From an uncultured Prevotellaceae bacterium (GTDB lineage: Bacteria > Bacteroidota > Bacteroidia > Bacteroidales > Bacteroidaceae): DNA of 64,000 nucleotides. Below the pieces are notes generated by a model. That model was not told where the DNA came from and did no database searches. It saw only the letters and a list, made by a program, of their open reading frames with translations. The translations under genes were made by a program, and so were the position numbers. The stretch spans positions 1-64,000 of the forward strand of contig OMZS01000014.1 in assembly GCA_900315565.1 (NCBI GenBank), given 5' to 3'. Below are positions 16,791 through 25,354 of this stretch, piece after piece (the first letter of the stretch is position 1; each line of letters starts with the position of its first letter).

Positions 16791-18515
16791 GATTTCCATT
16801 ACATCTTTTTCGGCTACGTCGGCCTGCTGCGCCAGGATGTTGGCTTCTGCGATGAGCGCGTCGGCTGAGTCGCGGTCTTTCAGGCTTGCGGCATTGATTC
16901 TGACGTTGAGGCCAGCGCCCAAAACGGCTGCACGGGCTGCCAGTGCACCCACTCCGGCGTCGGTCACGCTGTTAGGGTTGCCTTCGGCGGCCATGGCACG
17001 GCAAATTTCAAACACCTTGAGTGAGGCTTTCATGGTGCGCAGGGGCACTTGAGCGGCACGGAGCGTGGCCTGCTGAATGGCTTCCGAGCGGGCGGCTTTG
17101 TCGGCTTCTGTCTTTTTGGGAAGCCCGAAGGCGGCCATGATGGCGTTGAATGCCTCGGTATCCTCGTCAACCAGCTGTAGCAGCTCGGTCATCAGCGCCT
17201 GTCCCTTGTCAGCCCAAACAGAGAACTCAGGACAGCGCTCATCCCAGCCAGCCTTGTGACTCGACAGGTTGGCTACCATGGTTCCCAATGCGGCTCCCAG
17301 AGCTCCCATGTAGGCGGCAATGGTTCCGCCGCCAGGCGCAGGGCTTTCGCGCGATGTTTCTTCGGCAAAATCTTTGGCTGTCAGACGGATGAGTTTGTTG
17401 GCTGAGGCGTTGTCGCCGTCCTCCAGCAAGTATTCTATTACTTTCTCGCGCGGGTTGAAGGGCTTCAGGTCGTCCAGTCCCATGCTCTTGATGGCAATGT
17501 TGATGATGTCGGCTTCGGGAATGCCCGTCGAGCGGTTTTGTTTCTTCAGGAAGTATTTGCCCGCATCGATGAGGGTGCGCTTAGGGATGAGTCCCACGAT
17601 TTCCGTACCGGTGACGCGGATGCCGCGGTTTTGCGCGCAGCGGCAAACCTCGTCGAAGGCCACATGCAGTGGCGTTACGTTGAGGTTGGTCATGTTCATG
17701 GATACCTGAGCGATGCCATATTCGTCGATAAACCATCCTATGGCCTTGGTTGCTTTCAGCGTTCCGGGCTTCATGAGCGGGTTGCCGTCGGCATCGCGGA
17801 CTATTTTGCCCGTAATGGGATGGCCCTCGCGCACGGGTCGCCCCTTCTCGCGCACGTCGAAGGCGATGGCATTGGCGCGGCGCGTGGAGGTGGTGTTCAG
17901 GTTATAGTTCACGGCAATGAGAAAATCGCGTGCGCCCACCGCCGTGCAGCCACTCCTGCGGATGCTGTCGGCCAATGGTGAGGCGGTTGGCCCGTTCATG
18001 ATTTCGGCGCTGAACGCCTCGGGCAGATAGTCGGGTTGCTTGCCCTGTGTGGTGAGTTTCTCGACGAGAGCCTCGTATTCGCCCTCGCGACAAACGGCCA
18101 GGTTTTTCCGTTCGGGCGTAAATGCCGCAGCCTCGTAGCAGTAGCAGGGAATGCAGAGCTCCTTGGCCATTCGCTCGGCCAGCTTTCGGGCCAGGGCAGC
18201 GCACTCGTCGAGTGTGATGCCTGCTACAGGTATCAGCGGCAGTACGTCGGTGGCACCCATGCGCGGGTGTGCGCCGTGGTGCTGGCGCATGTCAATGAGC
18301 TGCGCAGCTTTTTTAGCACTCCGGAAAGCGGCCTCCACCACATTTTCGGGAGCTCCCACGAATGTAACCACTGTTCGGTTGGTTGCCTCGCCCGGATCCA
18401 CATCGAGCAGTCGCACACCTTTCACGGCCTTGATTTCGTTGGTAATCTGGTTAATGACATTCATGTCGCGTCCCTCGCTGAAGTTGGGGACGCACTCGAT
18501 AATCTGTTTTTCCAT
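16773..18515 (-). CDS. ftcD: Bifunctional glutamate formiminotransferase / formiminotetrahydrofolate cyclodeaminase
   Basis: 580 residues. The N-terminal formiminotransferase part (about 1-310; starts IIECVPNFSEGRD, with HPRMGATD carrying the catalytic His region) moves the formimino group from formiminoglutamate to tetrahydrofolate. The C-terminal cyclodeaminase part (about 375-575, with SPAPGGGTIAAYMGALGAAL) releases ammonia to give methenyl-THF. The two-domain form is known from animals and Bacteroidetes. It heads the hut operon. A promoter with the -7 sequence TATATTTG on the minus strand is near 18626-18633, followed by a leader made of AACGATAACCCT-like repeats. Confidence 0.95.
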   Translation of the reverse strand: MEKQIIECVPNFSEGRDMNVINQITNEIKAVKGVRLLDVDPGEATNRTVVTFVGAPENVVEAAFRSAKKAAQLIDMRQHHGAHPRMGATDVLPLIPVAGITLDECAALARKLAERMAKELCIPCYCYEAAAFTPERKNLAVCREGEYEALVEKLTTQGKQPDYLPEAFSAEIMNGPTASPLADSIRRSGCTAVGARDFLIAVNYNLNTTSTRRANAIAFDVREKGRPVREGHPITGKIVRDADGNPLMKPGTLKATKAIGWFIDEYGIAQVSMNMTNLNVTPLHVAFDEVCRCAQNRGIRVTGTEIVGLIPKRTLIDAGKYFLKKQNRSTGIPEADIINIAIKSMGLDDLKPFNPREKVIEYLLEDGDNASANKLIRLTAKDFAEETSRESPAPGGGTIAAYMGALGAALGTMVANLSSHKAGWDERCPEFSVWADKGQALMTELLQLVDEDTEAFNAIMAAFGLPKKTEADKAARSEAIQQATLRAAQVPLRTMKASLKVFEICRAMAAEGNPNSVTDAGVGALAARAAVLGAGLNVRINAASLKDRDSADALIAEANILAQQADVAEKDVMEIVNSKL

Positions 18516-18534
18516 AGAGATCAGGTTTTGCTAT

Positions 18535-18600
18535 CGTTTCCTTAACGATATTGCTATCGTTAGGATTGTCGTTAGGGTTAACGTTATCGTTAGGGTTATA
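18535..18600. repeat. Word repeat in the ftcD leader
   Basis: On the coding strand the leader contains AACCCTAACGATAACG words in tandem, with degenerate copies down to the start region. The same word is used inside nadB at 19345-19385, less than 1 kb away. Confidence 0.85.
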
Positions 18601-18725
18601 GTTAGTGGTTTGCAGAAATGCGTTGCAAATATACTTCTTTTGCTGATAATTACCAAATATTTATTGAATAAAAAACCACTTCGTTTTCCTCTCTTCTTAC
18701 CGCCGTTTGTTTTCGCCTTTCAGCA

Positions 18726-18840
18726 TGCCACAAAAATAACTCCCGACGTTACGCCAAAATTCTCTAGAAAATTTGTGCGTATCGTCGGGAGTTATTTTTC
18801 TGTTGTCGTGGGATAATTATTTCTTGTCGTGAAATAATAT
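18726..18840. repeat. CTAG-core dyad with 21-bp phased half-units, copy 2
   Basis: The left arm (ATAACTCCCGACG, phase position 18741), CTAG core at 18764-18767 and right arm (CGTCGGGAGTTAT, phase 18787) are spaced 23 bp each. Two further right-oriented half-units follow at 18808 (CGTGGGATAAT) and 18829 (CGTGAAATAAT), exactly 21 bp apart. It lies between the nadB stop and the ftcD promoter region. Confidence 0.88.
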
Positions 18841-18897
18841 AGTATTGTCTTTCCCTGTTTTCCTATTATCGGAATATGGATTTGTCTGCTCAGACTG

Positions 18898-20973
18898 TCA
18901 GTCGTTCCATGTTTGACCAAGATCCCAGTGTGGCATACGCCAAAGGGTTGTCTTCTCACGTGGCAGGTCAAACTCCTCGATGACAAGCGCTTCTGCTTCG
19001 GGGTTTTGGTCTATCCATTGACCAATCCCAATATAGAAGTGGTCTTCAGAAGGATTGTAAAACACTCTTCCGCGCGGCTTCCACTGGTATTCTCCCTTGA
19101 AGGGTCCAGAACCGTCGCCATGATACTTTTGTTTGCGGAATTCTTTTTTCCAAATGTCCTCGTGCATTTCGCTGCAAGTAATCAGACCGCCACGGGCGTT
19201 AGGCTTTTCGTAGTCGCTGTATTTATGGCTGACAACACCGTAAAGTTCTTTTTTAGCAGGGTTGTACCAAAAAATGCCCACCTTGGGCTGGTCGCCTTTT
19301 CCACGGTTCGACTGCATCAGGCGCAGTGCCTCCTGATACATGTCGTTATCGTTATGGTTAAGGTTGTCGTTCTCGCTGGCGTTGTCTTTTTTGTCGTAGG
19401 CATGCACGGGATAGTCGATGGTGAAGTGGAGTCCGCGACTTTCCTTTCGCTCCAGGGCGAAGCGGGTGATGAGATAGCCCACGTTGATCATGTTGCGCAG
19501 TTCGCAGATGTCTTTGCTGGCTTTTACGCGTTTGAAGAGCCGTTCGGTTTCTTCGTAGAGCATATCGAGGCGGTCCCAGGCGCGGTGCAGGCGAAGGTCT
19601 GAGCGCACAATGCCCACGTAGCCCGACATGATTTGGCCCACTTCTTTGACGCTTTGGGTGATGAGCACTTTCTCCTCGTTGGTCATGGTGCCCTCGTCGT
19701 TCCATTCGGGCACTTTGTCGTTCCAGTCGTTGAGCTCTACCTGGCGGAGCGAGTGCTCGGCTGCTGCATCGGCATAGACCACGGCTTCGATGAGCGAGTT
19801 GGAGGCCAGGCGGTTGCCGCCGTGCAGGCCTGTGCACGAACATTCGCCCAGGGCATAGAGCCGTTGTATGCTGGTCTGGCCGTTCAAGTCCACCTTGATG
19901 CCGCCGCACATGTAGTGGGCTGCCGGCCGCACGGGGATGTAGTCGGTGGTGATGTCGATGCCAATGCTGAGGCACTTCTGGTAGATGTTAGGGAAATGGT
20001 GGCGTGTTTCTGCGGGGTCCTTGTGGGTGACGTCGAGACAAACATGGTCGATGCCGTGTATTTTCATTTCCTTGTCGATGGCGCGGGCCACGATGTCGCG
20101 GGGTGCAAGCGAGAGCCGGTCGTCGTATTTCTCCATGAACGTCTGTCCGTTGGGCAGTTTCAGTATGCCGCCATAGCCGCGCATGGCTTCGGTGATGAGA
20201 TAGGCGGGATGGGTTTCGCTGGGATTGTGGAGCACGGTGGGGTGGAACTGCACAAACTCCATGTCCTGCACGGTTCCCTTAGCACGATAAACCATGGCGA
20301 TGCCGTCGCCGGTGGCGATGACGGGGTTTGAGGTGGTTTGATAGACGGCTCCGCAGCCTCCCGTACACATCACGGTGACTTTGGCCAGATAAGTATCTAC
20401 TTTCTCGGTTTCGGGGTTGAGCACGTAGGCACCGTAGCAATAAATATAAGGTGAACGGCGGGTGACGCGAGCGCCAAGATGGTGCTGAGTGATGATTTCA
20501 ACGGCAAAATGGTTTTCTTTGATTTCGATGTCGGGGCAAGCCCTGACAGCTTCCATCAGTCCGCGTTGAATTTCGGCACCGGTATCGTCGGCATGGTGCA
20601 GAATGCGAAATTCCGAATGTCCGCCTTCGCGGTGGAGGTCGAACTCGCCGTCGGCATTGCGGTCGAAGTTAACGCCCCATTTCACCAGTTCTTTAATCTG
20701 TTCGGGAGCCTTCCTCACCACTTGCTCAACGGCAGCGCGGTCGCTGATAAAGTCGCCCGCTATCATGGTGTCCTCGATGTGCTTGTCGAAGTTATCGACT
20801 TTCAGATTGGTTACCGAGGCCACGCCACCTTGTGCGAACGAGGTGTTGGCTTCGTCGAGTGTTGTCTTGCAAATCATGCACACTTTGCCCTTTTTAGCTC
20901 TTGCCACTTTCAGCGCGTAGCTCATGCCAGCCACTCCTGCGCCGATGACGAGAAAATCATATTTTTTTATCAT
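18898..20973 (-). CDS. nadB: L-aspartate oxidase with an extra C-terminal domain
   Basis: 691 residues. The first about 525 are L-aspartate oxidase, the FAD enzyme that makes iminoaspartate for NAD synthesis: FAD motif VIGAGVAGMSYAL near 7-20, TSFAQGGVASV, CTGGCGAVY and the GLHGGNRLASNSLIEA block. E. coli NadB is 540 residues, so about 150 are extra. The junction (about 528-544) is an Asn/Asp-rich stretch with NLNHNDND, encoded by an AACGATAAC repeat. The added domain starts at Met545 (MYQEALRLMQ), contains VGIFWYNPAKKELYGVVSH and ends LGQTWND; I do not recognise a function for it. It looks like a formerly separate gene joined through a repeat spacer. No other NAD-synthesis gene is adjacent. 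Confidence 0.9.
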   Translation of the reverse strand: MIKKYDFLVIGAGVAGMSYALKVARAKKGKVCMICKTTLDEANTSFAQGGVASVTNLKVDNFDKHIEDTMIAGDFISDRAAVEQVVRKAPEQIKELVKWGVNFDRNADGEFDLHREGGHSEFRILHHADDTGAEIQRGLMEAVRACPDIEIKENHFAVEIITQHHLGARVTRRSPYIYCYGAYVLNPETEKVDTYLAKVTVMCTGGCGAVYQTTSNPVIATGDGIAMVYRAKGTVQDMEFVQFHPTVLHNPSETHPAYLITEAMRGYGGILKLPNGQTFMEKYDDRLSLAPRDIVARAIDKEMKIHGIDHVCLDVTHKDPAETRHHFPNIYQKCLSIGIDITTDYIPVRPAAHYMCGGIKVDLNGQTSIQRLYALGECSCTGLHGGNRLASNSLIEAVVYADAAAEHSLRQVELNDWNDKVPEWNDEGTMTNEEKVLITQSVKEVGQIMSGYVGIVRSDLRLHRAWDRLDMLYEETERLFKRVKASKDICELRNMINVGYLITRFALERKESRGLHFTIDYPVHAYDKKDNASENDNLNHNDNDMYQEALRLMQSNRGKGDQPKVGIFWYNPAKKELYGVVSHKYSDYEKPNARGGLITCSEMHEDIWKKEFRKQKYHGDGSGPFKGEYQWKPRGRVFYNPSEDHFYIGIGQWIDQNPEAEALVIEEFDLPREKTTLWRMPHWDLGQTWND
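19345..19385. repeat. Word repeat at the NadB domain junction
   Basis: Coding-strand AACGACAACCTTAACCATAA-type repeat, in frame, immediately before Met545 of the nadB product. The word matches the ftcD leader repeat. Confidence 0.8.
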
Positions 20974-21002
20974 GGAGCGTTGTTTTTAAGGTTTTCCGAC
21001 TA

Positions 21003-21010
21003 CAAAAGTA
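21003..21010 (-). promoter_or_regulatory. nadB promoter -7 box
   Basis: TACTTTTG on the minus strand, about 30 bp upstream of the nadB ATG. It matches the Bacteroidetes TAnnTTTG element. Confidence 0.6.
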
Positions 21011-21050
21011 ATGTTTTTCAACTACAAACGCATTACTTTTCTTGATTTTT

Positions 21051-21082
21051 TTTGGCTTTGCTCTCTTTTTGCAGTAATTTTG
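21051..21082 (+). promoter_or_regulatory. Promoter of the PH-domain/S13 peptidase unit
   Basis: TTTG at 21051-21054 and TAATTTTG at 21075-21082 with 20 bp between, the Bacteroidetes -33/-7 layout. A GGGCTTCGCCC hairpin and a word-repeat leader follow before the ATG at 21152. Confidence 0.65.
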
Positions 21083-21097
21083 CATCGGGCTTCGCCC

Positions 21098-21151
21098 TAA
21101 ATGATAAATGACAAATGACAAATGAGAATTGTGAAATTGTGAAATTGTGAA
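21098..21151. repeat. Word-repeat leader
   Basis: AAATGAC (three copies) then GTGAAATT (three copies) fill the leader directly up to the ATG of the PH-domain gene. Confidence 0.85.
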
Positions 21152-21544
21152 ATGAACAGAATTTTCCATCACCGCATTTCGTGGGCTGCCTATGCCGCCA
21201 TCGTCGTGCTGGCGCTGTGTGCGCTCTTCTTTCTTTGGCATCGCGAGCGGCCGGCGAGCATCGTTGTGGGTCTGCTGCTGGCCATGAACACGGTGATGCT
21301 TGTAGAGCGCATGCTACACACCAGTTATACGTTCGAAAACAGCCTGCTGCGCATCAGCCGTGGACGGTTTGCCCGCGAACGGGTGATAGACATAGATCAT
21401 ATCAAAGAGGCCACCATAGTCAGAAAGCCACTCGGTGTGCAGCGCTATGTGCTTTTGCGACTCAAAGACGGTCGCGAGATAGGTCTTCAGCCTGCCGACG
21501 AACAGGCATTTATCAGTGAAATTAATAAACGACAAAACGCATGA
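21152..21544 (+). CDS. Small membrane protein with bacterial PH-like domain
   Basis: 130 residues. Two hydrophobic helices lie at about 10-28 and 34-52 (SWAAYAAIVVLALCALFFLW and a SIVVGLLLAMN stretch). A beta-rich tail of the bacterial PH type follows (FENSLLRISRGRF, then VQRYVLLRLKDGREI). Such proteins are common and of unknown function; a link to envelope stress or scaffolding is only analogy. Its stop overlaps the next start (ATGA), so translation is probably coupled to the S13 peptidase gene. Confidence 0.75.
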   Translation: MNRIFHHRISWAAYAAIVVLALCALFFLWHRERPASIVVGLLLAMNTVMLVERMLHTSYTFENSLLRISRGRFARERVIDIDHIKEATIVRKPLGVQRYVLLRLKDGREIGLQPADEQAFISEINKRQNA

Positions 21545-22917
21545 AATCATTTCACAATTTTACAATTTCACAATTTCACAATTTTATTATGCATTATGCA
21601 TTATACATTATGCATTATCAATTATCAATTATAACGTTGGCTTTGTTGCTGTTTGCCCTGCCAGTGGCAGCACAGACCGATTCCACCTCAACATCATCTT
21701 ACAGCAATTTGGTGCTGCCGCCTGCTGGAGTCGACGTGGTGACGGTTGAAGAAGAATCTGCTCCCGACGAAACCGACACGCTGCAAATGGAGAGCCACGT
21801 GCCTCCCACACTGCCGTGGCCGCAACGCCTGCAGGCGCGGCTCGAAGAACTGATACATCACCCCATGTTCGAGACCTCGCAGGTGGGGCTCATGGTGCAC
21901 GACCTCACATCCGATTCTGTGATTTTCCGTTACAACCACCGCCAGCTGCTTCGCCCAGCTTCCACCATGAAGGTGATTACTGCCGTCACCGCCCTCGACC
22001 GTCTGGGCGGCGGCTATAAGTATCGCACGCGCCTCTGCGCCAATGGTAAGATGGAGGGGCGTACACTCAGGGGCGACCTCTATTGCGTGGGAGGAATGGA
22101 CCCCCTCTTCGACAACACCGACCTCAAGGCTTTTGTCGAGAGTGTGCGTGCTGCCGGTATCGACACCATTCAAGGGCGGCTCATTGCCGACCTCTCGTTT
22201 AAGGACAACGACATCTTGGGCGAAGGCTGGTGCTGGGACGACGACAATCCCATGCTCACACCGCTGCTTATCGGAAAGAAAGACCAGTTTATGCAGCGTT
22301 TCGAGGCAGAGCTGCGCGCTGCGCGCATCACCCTGACCGGCAACCGCACGGTCGGGCGCACTCCGTTGGGTGTTAGCGTACTCTGCGAGCGCACCCACAC
22401 TATCGACGAAGTGCTCACCACCATGATGAAAGAGAGCGACAACCTGTTTGCCGAGTCAATGTTCTATCAGACCGCCGCCGCTTCGGGGCAGCGACCGGCA
22501 TCGGCCAGTCATGCCCGTCAGCAGACGCGCCAGCTTATCAAGACCATGGGGCTCGACCCGTCGGCCTACAAAGTAGCCGATGGCAGCGGACTCTCACTCT
22601 ACAATTATGTGTCGGCAGAGCTTGAGGTGGCTTTCCTGAAATATGCCTTCCGCGACGACATGATTTTTGTCAAACTTTACAGTTCGTTGCCTATTGCCGG
22701 CGTTGATGGCACCCTGAAAAAGCGCATGAAGAAAACGGCCGCTGCCAACAATGTGCATGCCAAGACCGGCACCGTGTCGGGCATCTCGTCGCTTGCCGGC
22801 TATTGCACCGCCTCGAATGGTCACCGACTGGCGTTCTGTATCATCAATCAAGGTGTAATGCGCGGTAGCACGGGCCGTGCTTTTCAGGATCGCGTCTGCG
22901 TTGCCCTGTGCGAATAA
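21541..22917 (+). CDS. dacB: D-alanyl-D-alanine carboxypeptidase/endopeptidase, peptidase family S13
   Basis: 458 residues in the longest frame. Penicillin-binding motifs are S141-T-M-K144, S299-D-N301 and K408-T-G410, as in PBP4-type DD-peptidases that trim or cleave peptidoglycan cross-links in the periplasm. The first 23 residues (beginning MKSFHNFTISQFHNF) are a translation of ATTTCACA and TATGCATT repeats. Starting at Met24 (ATG 21610; MHYQLSIITLALLLFALPVAA) gives a normal signal peptide ending VAA/Q, so the true start may be 21610 with the repeat as leader, or the repeat may extend the signal n-region. The 4-bp overlap with the PH-domain gene supports initiation at 21541. Confidence 0.9.
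   Translation: MKSFHNFTISQFHNFIMHYALYIMHYQLSIITLALLLFALPVAAQTDSTSTSSYSNLVLPPAGVDVVTVEEESAPDETDTLQMESHVPPTLPWPQRLQARLEELIHHPMFETSQVGLMVHDLTSDSVIFRYNHRQLLRPASTMKVITAVTALDRLGGGYKYRTRLCANGKMEGRTLRGDLYCVGGMDPLFDNTDLKAFVESVRAAGIDTIQGRLIADLSFKDNDILGEGWCWDDDNPMLTPLLIGKKDQFMQRFEAELRAARITLTGNRTVGRTPLGVSVLCERTHTIDEVLTTMMKESDNLFAESMFYQTAAASGQRPASASHARQQTRQLIKTMGLDPSAYKVADGSGLSLYNYVSAELEVAFLKYAFRDDMIFVKLYSSLPIAGVDGTLKKRMKKTAAANNVHAKTGTVSGISSLAGYCTASNGHRLAFCIINQGVMRGSTGRAFQDRVCVALCE
21545..21628. repeat. Word repeat over the 5' end of the S13 peptidase gene
   Basis: ATTTCACAATTTTACA words, then ATTATGCATTATGC words, then ATCAATT words. All lie inside the longest frame and encode FHNFTISQFHNF-like residues. 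Confidence 0.85.
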
Positions 22918-22988
22918 TGCATAATGCATAATGAATAATTCATAATGCATAATAAAATTGTAAAATTGTAAAATTGTGAAATTGTCAA
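22918..22988. repeat. Word-repeat spacer before the MscS-type gene
   Basis: TAATGCATAATGAATAATTC words then AAAATTGT (three copies) fill the 71-bp gap. Confidence 0.85.
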
Positions 22989-24176
22989 ATGAATGAACTT
23001 AGCTTATGGCTTGAGCAATTGTTAGAGCGTATAGGACTAACTGGCACATGGCTGCCATTGGCGCGCATGTTGGTAATGGTGGCGGCAGCTGCTTTCCTGG
23101 CTGCTTTGGCCGGATGGATTTGCCACAAACTGTTGGTGCCCGTCATCATGCGCATCACCCAGCGTACGGCACCCAAATGGGACGATGTGATTATCAACTC
23201 ACGAGTGCTTCTTGCCGCATGCCAGATAGTGCCTGCCATTGTGGTGTGGCTGCTGTTGCCAATGGTGTTCTTCGAGTATCCGGTACTGCAGAACTTCCTT
23301 GGCAAACTAACCTCCATTTACATCACCGTCATGACAGTGCGCCTCTTGCTCACGCTGCTCGACTCCATGAAAAATCTGGAGTCGGCACGGCCCAGCTCGC
23401 GGCAGCAGTATATGCTCACCTTTATTGGTGTCATGCGCATCGTGCTCATTTTCTTGTCGGTCATAGTAGTGTTTGCCATCCTGCTCAGCCGCGACCCCAT
23501 GACGCTCATCGCCGGACTGGGCGCCACTTCGGCCATTCTGATGCTGGTGTTTCAAGATACCATCAAGGGGCTTGTGGCAGGCATCCGTCTCACCAGCAAC
23601 GACATGCTGCACAAGGGCGACTGGATAGCCGTGACCAAGGCAGGAGCCAACGGCATAGTGGAGGATATCAGCCTTACAACGGTAAAAATCCGCAATTTCG
23701 ACAATACCGTCACTACCGTTACTCCACAGGCGCTCGTCGATGACTCATTCCACAACTGGACGGCCATGCAGCTAAGCCCAGGGCGGCGCGTATGCCGCAA
23801 GGTTTATTACGACTTCCGTACCATTAAGATTGCTACCCCTGAGTTGCGCAGAGAATTGCTGGCGCAGGGACTTGCTGAGCCTGCTGACATGGAGGGCGAA
23901 GCGGTCAATCTCACGCTGTTTCGACGTTATGCCGAGCGTTATTTGCACAGCCGCCCTGATGTAAACACCCAACTCACCATTGTGGTGCGCCAGCAGGAAG
24001 CCACTCAGGCCGGTTTGCCGCTCGAGTTCTGTTTCTTTGTAAGCAATGTCGAGAATATGCATTACGAGCACAGTCTGGCAGAAATCATGGAGCACTTCTA
24101 TGCCGTTTCGCCACAATTCGGGCTTGCCGTCTATCAAATGAACACTCAGAATCCGTTAAACGAACTGTCAGAATGA
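22989..24176 (+). CDS. Mechanosensitive channel family protein (MscS/YbdG type)
   Basis: 395 residues. About five transmembrane helices span the first 190 residues (LARMLVMVAAAAFLAALAG; IVPAIVVWLLLPMVFF; an IVLIFLSVIVVFAILL helix). The MscS pore helix and beta domain follow (GLGATSAILMLVFQDTIKGL, then GDWIAV and GIVEDISLTTVKIRNFDNTV). The length and the long C-terminal cytoplasmic part fit YbdG-like channels that release solutes on osmotic downshock. The stop overlaps the next start (ATGA), so the symporter is co-translated. Confidence 0.9.
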   Translation: MNELSLWLEQLLERIGLTGTWLPLARMLVMVAAAAFLAALAGWICHKLLVPVIMRITQRTAPKWDDVIINSRVLLAACQIVPAIVVWLLLPMVFFEYPVLQNFLGKLTSIYITVMTVRLLLTLLDSMKNLESARPSSRQQYMLTFIGVMRIVLIFLSVIVVFAILLSRDPMTLIAGLGATSAILMLVFQDTIKGLVAGIRLTSNDMLHKGDWIAVTKAGANGIVEDISLTTVKIRNFDNTVTTVTPQALVDDSFHNWTAMQLSPGRRVCRKVYYDFRTIKIATPELRRELLAQGLAEPADMEGEAVNLTLFRRYAERYLHSRPDVNTQLTIVVRQQEATQAGLPLEFCFFVSNVENMHYEHSLAEIMEHFYAVSPQFGLAVYQMNTQNPLNELSE

Positions 24177-25105
24177 AAACAATCTGCGATTTCATTACAC
24201 GCTGGATGGGCGTGTTGGTGTTACTCATGGCTTTGTTTTGCCTTTTTGTTCCCGCTCCGCTCAGCAAGGTGGATACGTGGGTCATCAATCCCATGCTGGG
24301 ACTCATCATGTTTGGCATGGGACTTACTTTGCGACCTACCGATTTCCGTGTCGTTTTCAGCCGTCCTAAAGATGTGCTTGCGGGCTGTCTTGCCCAATTC
24401 ACCGTCATGCCGCTTACTGCGTGGCTGCTGGCTAAGGCATTCAGTTTGCCCGCCGACCTGGCTTTAGGAGTCATTCTTGTGGGTTGTTGCCCAGGCGGTA
24501 CGGCATCGAATGTCATCACCTATCTGGCCAAGGGCGACCTGGCTCTTTCGGTAGGTATGACTGCAGTTTCTACGGTGCTTGCTCCGTTGCTCACTCCGCT
24601 GCTCACGTGGCTCATGGCGGGAACCTATGTCAATGTCGATGCGTGGGGCATGCTGCTAAGCATTGTCTATGTGGTGGTTGCTCCCATTCTGGTGGGATTT
24701 CTTATCCAGCATTACCTCCCTTCGTTCACTAAGCGCGTGGTGCCTTGGCTACCCGCCTTCTCATCGACAATGATAGCACTGCTGGTAGGTATTATCGTTG
24801 CTCACAATGCTCCACGGCTGTTCACAGGCGGACTGCTGGTAGTGGCAGTGGTGGTTCTCCACAATATATGTGGACTGACGCTGGGCTATGGCGTGGCACG
24901 AGTGTTGCACATGCAGCGTGCAAAGAGGGTGGCCATGAGTATTGAGGTGGGCATGCAGAACAGTGGTCTTGCCACGTCGCTGGCTACCATTCATTTTGCC
25001 GCTTTTCCTATGGCTGCCATCCCGGGTGCTGTTTTCAGTGTGTGGCACAACATCAGCGGTGCCCTCATGGCAAAAATCTATAGTGCCGGGTTTGAGGAAA
25101 AATAA
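24173..25105 (+). CDS. Bile acid:sodium symporter family transporter
   Basis: 310 residues with about nine to ten transmembrane helices. The family signatures are visible: CCPGGTASNVITYLAKGDLA near 104-123 and EVGMQNSGLATSLA near 256-269, the two crossing motifs that bind sodium in BASS proteins. Members move bile acids, pantoate or other organic anions; the substrate here is unknown. It overlaps the MscS-type gene by 4 bp and is probably the last gene of the unit starting at 21152. Confidence 0.9.
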   Translation: MKTICDFITRWMGVLVLLMALFCLFVPAPLSKVDTWVINPMLGLIMFGMGLTLRPTDFRVVFSRPKDVLAGCLAQFTVMPLTAWLLAKAFSLPADLALGVILVGCCPGGTASNVITYLAKGDLALSVGMTAVSTVLAPLLTPLLTWLMAGTYVNVDAWGMLLSIVYVVVAPILVGFLIQHYLPSFTKRVVPWLPAFSSTMIALLVGIIVAHNAPRLFTGGLLVVAVVVLHNICGLTLGYGVARVLHMQRAKRVAMSIEVGMQNSGLATSLATIHFAAFPMAAIPGAVFSVWHNISGALMAKIYSAGFEEK

Positions 25106-25354
25106 CGTAGAAATAAGAGTGTTGTCGCATGCGGCGTTGAGGAGACAATGGCACTCGTGAGTGGAAATGGTGAAATGCTGAAATTGATTTATGTTTGTTT
25201 TTCAGCAGCAAAAATCATTTTCTATTCGTTCTGGCCCTTGCAAGTTGATTGTAATGATTAACTTTGCAGCCATTGAACTTTGAACTTTGAGCTTTGAGCT
25301 TTGAGCATTGATACTTCATTGACGCTTTTGCGTTGATGCGAAAAAATTTTCAGG
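25106..25354. promoter_or_regulatory. Gap with promoter and word repeat
   Basis: No gene is seen. A promoter-like TAACTTTG lies at 25257-25264. It is followed by a TTGAACT/TTTGAGC word repeat (25270-25308) and a GACGCTTTTGCGTT hairpin before the ATG at 25355. Confidence 0.6.
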
